A stretch of DNA of 23,279 bases from Candidatus Equimonas enterica (lineage in GTDB: Bacteria > Bacteroidota > Bacteroidia > Bacteroidales > Bacteroidaceae). The notes beneath the pieces are model-generated. The model searched no databases. It was not told the origin of the DNA and saw only the letters and a list, made by a program, of their open reading frames with translations. The stretch is taken from assembly GCA_018066225.1 (NCBI GenBank), contig JAGHRU010000175.1:1-23279 (forward strand), given 5' to 3'. This document shows, in pieces, positions 10,401 through 16,015 of this stretch. Position numbers and translations under genes: made by a program. The stretch's first letter is position 1. Each line of letters opens with the position of its first letter.

Positions 10401-11050
10401 CCGCGCGATACGGGGTGCTCGGGCGAGAGGGCACGCTGGCGGAACTCGGCGAGGGCCTGCTGATCGACCAGTGGCGAGAGTTGCTCCGTCTCGAGCATCT
10501 CTATCTTCTGTATCTCATGCGAGGTGCGGAAACCGTCGAAGAAATTGACGAAAGGCACGCGGCTCTTGATGGCAGAGAGGTGGGCCACTGCGGCAAGGTC
10601 CATGACTTCCTGCACACTACCCTCAGAGAGCATGGCGAAGCCTGTCTGGCGGGTGCCCATCACGTCTTGGTGGTCACCGAAGATGCAGAGTGAGTGGCTG
10701 GCGAGGGTGCGGGCACTGACGTGGAACACGCAGGGCAGCAGTTCGCCAGCTATCTTATACATGTTGGGTATCATGAGCAGCAGACCTTGTGAGGCGGTGA
10801 ACGTCGTGGTGAGCGCACCGGCTTGCAGGCTGCCATGCACAGCACCGGCAGCACCGCCCTCTGACTGCATCTCTTGCACGAGTACGGTCTCGCCGAACAT
10901 GTTCTTGCGGCCCTGAGCGGCCCACTCATCGACGTACTCGGCCATCGTGCTGGATGGGGTGATGGGGTAGATGGCAGCGACTTCGCTGAACATATACGCG
11001 ATATGTGCAGCGGCCTGGTTGCCATCGCAGGTAATCATTTTCTTTGCCAT
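7499..11050 (-). CDS. nifJ: Pyruvate:ferredoxin (flavodoxin) oxidoreductase, single-chain
   Basis: Cytoplasmic thiamine-diphosphate, iron-sulfur enzyme: pyruvate + CoA + oxidised ferredoxin gives acetyl-CoA + CO2 + reduced ferredoxin, central to anaerobic energy metabolism. The 1183 residues match the full-length homodimeric PFOR. Domains in order: pyruvate-binding N-terminus (YPITPSSTMAEYVDEW near residue 29), domain II, the gamma-type domain, two 4Fe-4S ferredoxin clusters (CSQCNKCAFVCP from Cys688; CLGCGNCVDVCP from Cys743), a further cysteine motif CSGCGETPY, and the C-terminal TPP domain (GDGASYDIGYGG near 970, then DTEVYSNTGGQ). ATG 11050 gives the standard MAKKMITCDGNQAAAHIAY start. 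It is monocistronic, with its own promoter at 11137-11168. The strong codon bias leaves a very long open frame on the opposite strand, which is not a gene. Confidence 0.97.
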   Translation of the reverse strand: MAKKMITCDGNQAAAHIAYMFSEVAAIYPITPSSTMAEYVDEWAAQGRKNMFGETVLVQEMQSEGGAAGAVHGSLQAGALTTTFTASQGLLLMIPNMYKIAGELLPCVFHVSARTLASHSLCIFGDHQDVMGTRQTGFAMLSEGSVQEVMDLAAVAHLSAIKSRVPFVNFFDGFRTSHEIQKIEMLETEQLSPLVDQQALAEFRQRALSPEHPVSRGMAENPDTFFAHRECSNSYYDNVPEIVEGYMKEISKITGRKYDLFSYYGAEDADRVIILMGSASEAAREAIDYLRAQGEKVGLICVHLYRPFSVKHFLGALPKTAKRIAVLDRTKEPGANGEPLYMDVKEALYGTADAPIVVGGRYGLGSNDTTPAQILSVYENLALPTPKNHFTIGIIDDVTFTSLPQKEEIALGGKGMFQAKFYGLGADGTVGANKNSIKIIGGTTDKYCQAYFSYDSKKSGGFTCSHLRFGDEPIRSTYLVTTPNFVACHVQAYLHMYDVLRGIQPGGTFLLNTIWDGEELVRNLPNKVKRTLAEKNIKVYYINATRIAQEIGLGNRTNTILQSAFFRITGVIPVEQAVEEMKHFIVKSYSKKGQDVVDKNYAAVDRGGEYKELTVDAAWATLADDQQTASNDPAFISEVVRPINAQNGDLLPVSAFKTSVDGTWPAGTAAYEKRGVSAFVPTWDAEHCSQCNKCAFVCPHACIRPLVMTDEEAAGLDAATLEMKAPAALKGMRFRMQVGVLDCLGCGNCVDVCPGIKVGGESVPALKMVPLEGEMGEAAHWEYGVKHVTSKQDLIDVAANPRASQFATPLFEFSGACSGCGETPYVKLVTQLFGDRQMVANATGCSSIYSGSIPSTPYTKNAKGQGPAWANSLFEDFCEFGLGMVLAGKKMRCRITEKLEAMIASDKTSAAYKDAARAWIAGKDDATASKAAAEQLLPLIKESAANGCETCKQLEELSHFLVKRSQWIIGGDGASYDIGYGGLDHVIASGEDVNILVLDTEVYSNTGGQSSKATPMGAIAKFAASGKRIRKKDLGLIATTYGYVYVAQVAMGADQAQCLKALREAEAYPGPSLVIAYAPCINHGLKKGMGKAQAEEAAAVACGYWHLWRYNPALEGEGKNPFTLDSKAPDWDKFQAYLGGEVRFLSIRKQMPEQAEELYAECQRMARKRYESYVRMSRLDWSE

Positions 11051-11136
11051 AATTGATTACAAAATGGGGATTAGATTTTGGTTATTATTGGGGCAGTCTA
11101 AGCGGCTGTCGGGATTATCCATAGCGGAAACAGCCG

Positions 11137-11168
11137 CAAAGTTACGATTTTCTTTTGAGAAAGGCAAA
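11137..11168 (-). promoter_or_regulatory. nifJ promoter (Bacteroidota -33/-7 type)
   Basis: Read on the minus strand: TTTG at 11168-11165, spacer 20, TAACTTTG at 11144-11137. The predicted start near 11130 gives a leader of about 80 bases. An 8-bp dyad (GCGGCTGT 11102-11109 with ACAGCCGC 11130-11137) straddles the start region and could be an operator or a leader fold. Confidence 0.72.
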
Positions 11169-11237
11169 TGCAGCCCTACTTTTTTTTCCTGCGCTCGGCG
11201 GCAGCGGCGAAAGGCACAGGATGAGATAGCGTTTCCT

Positions 11238-11314
11238 ATCTGCGCAGATGGTGCGCACGCTCTGCCCAGACCGTGCGCACGACGAGGGCAGACAGTTTGC
11301 ACGGTCTGCCCTCG
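11238..11314. repeat. Degenerate 22-bp tandem repeat, about 3.5 copies, with an 11-bp sub-period
   Basis: Cut into 11-base steps from 11238, the sequence alternates between a CTGCnCAGA half and a GTGCGCACG half. Full units start at 11238, 11260 and 11282, with a partial unit at 11304. By eye, units 1 and 2 agree at 18 of 22 positions and units 2 and 3 at 13 of 22. TGCGCA occurs at 11241, 11252 and 11274, and TGCCCA at 11263, all exactly 11 bases apart. It lies between the RluA-type stop and the nifJ promoter. Confidence 0.65.
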
Positions 11315-11318
11315 TCGT
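11279..11318. terminator. 15-bp hairpin downstream of the RluA-type gene
   Basis: A perfect 15-bp stem (11279-11293 with 11304-11318, arm ACGACGAGGGCAGAC) with a 10-base loop lies 58 bases past the minus-strand stop at 11378-11376. The T tract is on the plus side only, so as a terminator of the minus-strand gene it lacks the usual U run. It overlaps the last copies of the 22-bp repeat. Confidence 0.5.
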
Positions 11319-11375
11319 TTCACTCATGTGGGGTTGATGTGTTATATGTTTGTGAATGAGCGCGTTGCGCTTCGC

Positions 11376-12971
11376 CTAAATGAAGTCGGGCTTTGCGGCA
11401 TTAAAAGTGAGCCATTCGCCGCTCTGGGGATGGCGAAAGGTGAGTTCGGCAGCATGCAGACACAGCCGCCCGCCACCTGTGCCGTAGAGGGCATCGCCCA
11501 CGATGGGCAGGCCGAGACCTTCGGGATGGGCGCAATGGACGCGCAACTGGTGGGTGCGTCCTGTCTCTGGCGTGAGCCTTACGAGCGTGCGTGCGCCGAT
11601 GGTGCGCAGGATTTCGCCACGGGTGAGGGCGGGCTTGCCGTGCACGGCATCTACTACTTGGCGCGGACGGTCGAGTGGGTCGGGGCGCAGGGGTAGCGCA
11701 ATGGTAAACGTGCGCTGCCGCACGATGCCATCGACGAGCGCGAGATACCGTTTCGTGACTTCGCGCTGGGCAAACTGGCGCTGCAAAGCCACAAAGGTGC
11801 TGGGCGTGAGCGCGATGAGCAGCAGCCCAGAGGTGGCCATGTCGAGACGGTGGACGGGCAGTGCACAGTCCGCTTCGGGCCAAAGCCGAGCGACCAACGC
11901 GCTGACGGAGGGCTGATGCGTGTCGCGTCCGGGCACGGAGAGCAGCCCAGCAGGTTTCTCCACGACGGCGAGGCAGTCGTCCTTGTAGCGCACTTCCACC
12001 GTGAGGTCTGCCCCGACGGCGAGCGGGTTGGGGGCAACGTCGAGCCCCTGCATCATGAAGTCGAGTATCGGCTTGCACTTGCCGCGACACGCCGGGTAGT
12101 AAGCCCCGTCGTGCCTTATCGTGGTACGCGGCGACGCGCCATACCAGAACTCGGCCATACACAGCGGCGTGAGGCCGTGCAGATAGGCGTGTTGCAGCAA
12201 CTTGGGCGCGCAGCAGTCGCCAGTGCCCGAGGGCGGCAGACCCTCGAAGAGGTCGATGACGGCGCGCGACTGGCCCAAAGCGTTGCGCACGACATACTGC
12301 GTGAAGAGCCAGCGTTGCAAGGCTTCGGAGGACGATTTGCGCTGACGGCGGAGTGCGTCGAGGCGGTCGGTGTAGGGGCACAGGGCAAGTTCGGCGGCTG
12401 CTATGCGCGAGAGCCACTCCTGCTTGCGGCGGCGCAGACAGGCTTTCAGGTGCTGGCTCTCGCGCACCCGTGCCGCTTCGTCGCCGCAGCCTGCGCATCG
12501 TGCGGCATCACGCTCGGCTTTGCGCGCGGCGATGTGCTGACGCGCTGCGGCAAGGTCGGCCTCGGCCTCCTTTTTTATCGTGCATACACGCGCACGCAGT
12601 TGCTGCAATGCTTCGTCCGCTTCGGCCAGCGCGATGTCGCGCGTCAGGGCATCGAGGCGACGCTCTTCGCGCTTGAATGTGCCGTCTTCCTGTTGGGAGT
12701 CATAGATGAGGGGCACGAACCACGGCCAGTCGCCGCGCTCTGATAGCAGTCCCGAGTAAGCCGCGAGAAAGCCTATGCGCCCCCCAGCGTCACGGCATAC
12801 GAGGACGCCAAACATCTTGCCGCGCGCGAGCTCTGCCTGCCACGCCGACTGCTGCCCTATGTAGGCCCGTACCTGCTCGGCGGCAAGGCAGCAGAGCGGG
12901 TCGGGGGTGTAGTAGTAGGGGTAGGTGAAACGCGCAGGCGGCGTAAGGGTAGTGGGGAGGAGGTGAAACAT
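11376..12971 (-). CDS. RluA-family pseudouridine synthase with long N-terminal extension
   Basis: RNA-modifying enzyme that isomerises uridine to pseudouridine in rRNA or tRNA. The C-terminal catalytic half (about residues 320-531) shows the family signature HRLDMATSG with catalytic Asp377, preceded by YKDDCLAVVEKPAGLLSVPG and followed by the late motif PETGRTHQLRVH. The first 320 residues are not part of the usual 220-320 residue RluA enzymes. They hold a small N-terminal domain (1-100), a charged helical, probably coiled-coil stretch (about 102-220), and a cysteine-rich linker with GDCCAPKLLQ and YPACRGKCKP (Cys253, 254, 271, 295, 299). From memory, this layout recurs in Bacteroidota RluA proteins. 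ATG 12971 was chosen because the frame upstream runs into the divergent symporter gene, and a TACCTTTG box sits just upstream. The RNA target is unknown. Confidence 0.9.
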   Translation of the reverse strand: MFHLLPTTLTPPARFTYPYYYTPDPLCCLAAEQVRAYIGQQSAWQAELARGKMFGVLVCRDAGGRIGFLAAYSGLLSERGDWPWFVPLIYDSQQEDGTFKREERRLDALTRDIALAEADEALQQLRARVCTIKKEAEADLAAARQHIAARKAERDAARCAGCGDEAARVRESQHLKACLRRRKQEWLSRIAAAELALCPYTDRLDALRRQRKSSSEALQRWLFTQYVVRNALGQSRAVIDLFEGLPPSGTGDCCAPKLLQHAYLHGLTPLCMAEFWYGASPRTTIRHDGAYYPACRGKCKPILDFMMQGLDVAPNPLAVGADLTVEVRYKDDCLAVVEKPAGLLSVPGRDTHQPSVSALVARLWPEADCALPVHRLDMATSGLLLIALTPSTFVALQRQFAQREVTKRYLALVDGIVRQRTFTIALPLRPDPLDRPRQVVDAVHGKPALTRGEILRTIGARTLVRLTPETGRTHQLRVHCAHPEGLGLPIVGDALYGTGGGRLCLHAAELTFRHPQSGEWLTFNAAKPDFI

Positions 12972-12993
12972 GGTGGGGCAGCGTATTCGGCTG

Positions 12994-13001
12994 CAAAGGT
13001 A
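12994..13001 (-). promoter_or_regulatory. -7 element of the RluA-type gene
   Basis: Minus-strand TACCTTTG, 22 bases before ATG 12971, is a clean match to TAnnTTTG. The -33 region is only T-rich (around 13024-13030). It is one arm of a 14-bp inverted repeat with the symporter promoter. Confidence 0.6.
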
Positions 13002-13010
13002 AGCAAAAAA

Positions 13011-13042
13011 ATTGGCTATCCGCGAAAAAAGCATTACCTTTG
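13011..13042 (+). promoter_or_regulatory. Promoter of the cation symporter gene
   Basis: ATTG at 13011-13014 (one base off TTTG), spacer 20, TACCTTTG at 13035-13042. The predicted start near 13049 excludes an in-frame ATG at 13012 and supports ATG 13066. Confidence 0.65.
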
Positions 13043-13065
13043 CAGCCATTAAAACGACGAAACGC

Positions 13066-14229
13066 ATGAAAAAGTTGAAACAAATTCCGCTACTCGCGCG
13101 CATCATCCTTGCCATCGTGCTCGGCATTGGCGTGGGACAGTTCGCCCCTGACGCTGTGGCGCGCATCATGAATACCTTTTGTGGCGTGTTCAGCAGCCTG
13201 CTTGGCTTCATCATTCCGCTCATCATCGTAGGACTTGTTGCGCCAGCCATAGCGCGTGTCGGCGGTGTGGCTGGACGTATGCTGGTGATCACGACGCTGC
13301 TGGCCTACGGCTTCTCCGTGATGTCTGGGCTGTTTAGTTACGGCGTCAGCCAAGGCATCTTTCCGCATCTGCTCGAGGGATTGAGCCTCTCTGCGCTCAA
13401 CGTGGAGGGGAAAACCTTGGCACCGTATTTCACCATCGCCATCCCGCCTGTGATGGACGTGATGACGGCGCTCGTGCTGGCCTTCATGCTGGGGCTTGGC
13501 ATAGCGACTTCGGGCGCAGAGGTGCTGCGCAAGGGCTGCGAGGAGTTTGAGACCATCGTCACGCGCACCATCTCTGCTGTCATCATTCCGCTGTTGCCGC
13601 CCTACATCTTCGGGCTGTTTCTCGACATGGCGTGCAGTGGCAAGGTGGGCGTTGTGCTGGGGGCGTTCATCAAGATCATTGCTGTCATTTTCTTGCTGAC
13701 GCTGACCTTGCTCTTGCTGCAATATACCATCGCAGGGCTCGTCACGCGGCGCAATCCGCTGCGCCTGCTCTGGACGATGCTGCCGGCCTACTTCACTGCG
13801 CTGGGCACCTCGTCGAGTGCAGCCACCATCCCCGTGACCTTGCAGAGAGCGAAAGCCGCAGGCGTGAGTGAGGGCGTGGCAGGTTTTGTCATCCCGCTCT
13901 GCGCCACGATACACCTCTCTGGCTCGATGGCCAAAATTACAGCGTGCACCCTGGCGCTGATGATGCTCTATGGCATGCCCATAGACTTCGTGAACATATT
14001 AGGGTTCATACTGATGCTGGGCATCACGATGGTAGCCGCACCGGGTGTGCCGGGTGGTGCCATCATGGCGGCCTTGGGCGTGCTCTCTTCTATCATCGGC
14101 TTTGATGAGCAGCAGCAAGCCATGATGGTGACGCTCTACATCGCCATGGACAGTTTCGGCACGGCGTGCAACGTCACGGGCGACGCCACCATCGCGCTCA
14201 TCGTAGATAAGATAAAAGAACGTTTGTAG
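13066..14229 (+). CDS. Dicarboxylate/amino acid:cation (Na+ or H+) symporter, DAACS family
   Basis: Inner-membrane secondary transporter importing an acidic or neutral amino acid or C4-dicarboxylate with Na+ or H+. It has 387 residues and is strongly hydrophobic throughout, starting MKKLKQIPLLARIILA. Family hallmarks are visible in the C-terminal half: the serine-rich re-entrant loop GTSSSAATIP, the second-loop sequence APGVPGGAIM, and the last-helix motif DSFGTACNVTGD, whose Asp and Asn residues bind substrate and cation in this family. The NMDGTA cation motif of GltPh-type members is replaced here by ATIHLSGS, as in more distant members. The length and this change recall SstT-like serine/threonine transporters, but substrate cannot be assigned. 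The promoter lies inside the longer upstream frame, which decides the start. A hairpin terminator follows the stop by 39 bases. Confidence 0.88.
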   Translation: MKKLKQIPLLARIILAIVLGIGVGQFAPDAVARIMNTFCGVFSSLLGFIIPLIIVGLVAPAIARVGGVAGRMLVITTLLAYGFSVMSGLFSYGVSQGIFPHLLEGLSLSALNVEGKTLAPYFTIAIPPVMDVMTALVLAFMLGLGIATSGAEVLRKGCEEFETIVTRTISAVIIPLLPPYIFGLFLDMACSGKVGVVLGAFIKIIAVIFLLTLTLLLLQYTIAGLVTRRNPLRLLWTMLPAYFTALGTSSSAATIPVTLQRAKAAGVSEGVAGFVIPLCATIHLSGSMAKITACTLALMMLYGMPIDFVNILGFILMLGITMVAAPGVPGGAIMAALGVLSSIIGFDEQQQAMMVTLYIAMDSFGTACNVTGDATIALIVDKIKERL

Positions 14230-14268
14230 TGAGGCGAAGTATTTAATAATACAATATTTTTTGAGAAT

Positions 14269-14301
14269 AAAGGCGTGAGACTTTGGCTGTCTCACGCCTT
14301 T
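14269..14301. terminator. Intrinsic terminator after the symporter gene
   Basis: A perfect 12-bp stem (14269-14280 with 14290-14301, AAAGGCGTGAGA / TCTCACGCCTTT) closes a 9-base loop CTTTGGCTG. The following bases are only moderately T-rich. The loop also holds the TTTG of the next promoter. Confidence 0.75.
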
Positions 14302-14313
14302 GTTGTATCTTTG
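14282..14313 (+). promoter_or_regulatory. Promoter of the restriction-modification module
   Basis: TTTG at 14282-14285, within the terminator loop, a 20-base spacer, and TATCTTTG at 14306-14313 form a full Bacteroidota promoter. Initiation near 14320 would give a leader of about 277 bases before the methyltransferase ATG. No other good TAnnTTTG box is seen closer to that ATG. Confidence 0.65.
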
Positions 14314-14319
14314 CAGTGC

Positions 14320-14596
14320 TGCATTGCAATTTGATTGTGCTGTGTGGCAATAACATATTGGTAAAATAGCGTTTGCGCTTTATCTGAAACATTCCAAAGC
14401 TTGGCCGCATAGGAATACATTCATAGGATAAGGAGCCAACGCCCATCGTAATGTGGGCGTCTGACTTGTCTATGAATGTGGGTTCTGGCCAAGCACCCGG
14501 AATGTGGACAAGCAGAATGTCCACATTTTTTATACTGGGTGCTTGTGTCTAATATTCTCCTTTCAATAAAGACTTGCGCATAGAACACACATATCT
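14320..14596 (+). promoter_or_regulatory. Long structured 5' leader (or small RNA) ahead of the R-M genes
   Basis: No protein gene is apparent here. I see nested perfect pairings: 14399-14406 with 14487-14494 (GCTTGGCC/GGCCAAGC), 14417-14426 with 14470-14479 (ACATTCATAG/CTATGAATGT), and 14439-14445 with 14454-14460 (ACGCCCA/TGGGCGT). A second structure pairs 14490-14498 with 14537-14545 (CAAGCACCC/GGGTGCTTG) around a terminator-like hairpin at 14501-14531. The outer stems of the two structures share bases 14490-14494, so they cannot both form fully. It could be an attenuator-like leader or a separate small RNA of about 215 bases ending at the hairpin. I do not recognise a known RNA family. 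Confidence 0.5.
14501..14531 (+). terminator. Terminator-like hairpin inside the R-M leader
   Basis: A 10-bp perfect stem (14501-14510 AATGTGGACA with 14518-14527 TGTCCACATT), 7-base loop AGCAGAA, then T residues to 14531. It has the form of a rho-independent terminator 66 bases before the methyltransferase start. The same dyad could equally serve as a protein-binding site on DNA. Confidence 0.5.
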
Positions 14597-16012
14597 ATGC
14601 CTACCTCTAAAAAGGCTGCTTCAACCTCTTGCTTTCCAGTAAGCGGCAAAGTTTGTATTTCTAAATCCGTAGTGTCATCCAGTGAACTTCTACGGCTGTT
14701 TGATTTTATTCATCGCAAAAGTTTTGCTTCTACCTTTGCTGTTGATAGCGATGAGAGTATAGAGGCAGATTGTCGTGCGCTTTCGCTTGCAGAGCAGGCT
14801 GCTGTTATTTCGCATTACTTGCACATAGGAAAATATAAACCATGGGGTACTATCTATGAGCCTTGTGGAGATGCTTTATTTCGTTTGTGGAGTTCTTGGT
14901 TAAAACAAGCAGCACCGATACATTGTAAGCGCGGTATTCCTGAAAAATATATTAGTGGTGTAAAGTCATTACTTTGTGAAGTGCCCAAAGTTTCATTTCC
15001 AACTTGTAGCAAGCCTACTTTTACTTTCGTAGATTTATTTGCTGGAATTGGAGGTTTTCGTATGGCATTACAAAATCTTGGTGGTATGTGTGTCTTTTCA
15101 TCAGAATGGGATGAGCAGGCGCAGCGAACATACTATGCCAATTATGGTGAAGTGCCATTTGGTGATATAACAAAGGAAAGTACAAAACAATTTATACCAA
15201 ATGAATTTGATATACTTTGCGCAGGGTTTCCGTGCCAAGCCTTTTCGCTTGCAGGTAAACGGCTGGGATTTGCCGAAACTCGCGGCACACTTTTCTTTGA
15301 AGTTGCCGAGATTTTGCGTCGCAAACGCCCTAAGGCATTCTTTCTCGAGAACGTTAAAGGACTTGCTATTCACGATAGAGGGCGTACGTTATGTACGATA
15401 CTTAACACTTTGGACGAAATAGGTTATATAGTGCCCGAGCCACAAATCGTCAATGCTATGTATTTTGGCGTGCCCCAACATCGTGAGCGCATATATATTG
15501 TTGGCTTTCGCAAAGATTTGGGTATTCCAGTAGAGGCTTTTCAATATCCCGAGCAGACGAATGTAGATAGGCATTTTATAGATATTCGTGAGCAAGACCC
15601 TGTGCAAGCCAAGTACTATTTATCTACAACGTATTTGCAGACTTTGAGGAAGCACAAGGCGCGTCATACAGCAAAAGGCAATGGATTTGGCTACGAGATT
15701 ATAGCAGATGAGGGTATAGCTAACGCAATAGTCGTTGGCGGTATGGGGCGTGAGAGAAACTTAGTGATAGACTTTCGTCAAAAGAATCTAACGCCCACGA
15801 CAAATATTAAAGGCGAAGTGAATACCGAAGGCATACGTAAGATGACCCCGCGTGAATGGGCGCGATTGCAAGGCTTTCCAGATACGTTCCGCATAGTAGT
15901 GGCTGATGCCTCTGCGTATAAGCAATTTGGCAATAGTGTGGCTGTGCCCGCTATTCAAGCAACAGCACAGCAGATTTTAGTAACACTGCGTCAGCACGGT
16001 TTAATATTATAG
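14597..16012 (+). CDS. Type II DNA (cytosine-5) methyltransferase of a HpaII-like R-M system
   Basis: Transfers a methyl group from S-adenosylmethionine to carbon 5 of cytosine in the recognition site, protecting host DNA from the partner nuclease. All main C5-methyltransferase motifs are visible in 471 residues: I (FVDLFAGIGGF, from 144), IV with the catalytic cysteine (GFPCQAFSLAG, Cys213), VI (ENVKG, 251-255), VIII (QHRERIYIVGF, from 294), IX (RKMTPREWARLQGFPD, about 414-429) and X (QFGNSVAVPA, about 443-452). The target-recognition region lies between VIII and IX. An N-terminal extension of about 140 residues precedes motif I. Compact relatives such as M.HpaII have only a short one. The coding sequence is clearly AT-richer than its flanks, consistent with horizontal transfer. 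The nuclease gene starts 3 bases after the stop. Specificity CCGG is inferred from the partner only. Confidence 0.93.
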   Translation: MPTSKKAASTSCFPVSGKVCISKSVVSSSELLRLFDFIHRKSFASTFAVDSDESIEADCRALSLAEQAAVISHYLHIGKYKPWGTIYEPCGDALFRLWSSWLKQAAPIHCKRGIPEKYISGVKSLLCEVPKVSFPTCSKPTFTFVDLFAGIGGFRMALQNLGGMCVFSSEWDEQAQRTYYANYGEVPFGDITKESTKQFIPNEFDILCAGFPCQAFSLAGKRLGFAETRGTLFFEVAEILRRKRPKAFFLENVKGLAIHDRGRTLCTILNTLDEIGYIVPEPQIVNAMYFGVPQHRERIYIVGFRKDLGIPVEAFQYPEQTNVDRHFIDIREQDPVQAKYYLSTTYLQTLRKHKARHTAKGNGFGYEIIADEGIANAIVVGGMGRERNLVIDFRQKNLTPTTNIKGEVNTEGIRKMTPREWARLQGFPDTFRIVVADASAYKQFGNSVAVPAIQATAQQILVTLRQHGLIL

Positions 16013-16015
16013 CGT

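Noticed and set aside
7490..10693. 1067-codon open frame on the plus strand across nifJ
   Set aside because: Antisense shadow of nifJ; low-complexity Ala/Val/Glu/His composition and no domain. Codon bias of the real gene removes stops on the opposite strand.
11238..11318. CRISPR-like array
   Set aside because: The repeats are contiguous with no spacers and only 22 bp with decay; this is a tandem repeat.
10971..11696. 241-codon plus-strand frame between nifJ and the RluA-type gene
   Set aside because: It overlaps both minus-strand genes and the tandem repeat, starts inside nifJ, and its sequence shows no domain.
14399..14494. Possible integron attC site, retron RNA or 6S RNA
   Set aside because: No GTTRRRY core, no integrase or reverse transcriptase gene in the window, and no family-specific bases I can match. 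Only the structured-leader statement is supported.
14243..14524. 93-codon minus-strand frame in the R-M leader
   Set aside because: It reads through the symporter terminator and the leader hairpins, has no recognisable domain, and no promoter faces it; an RNA-level explanation of the region is better.
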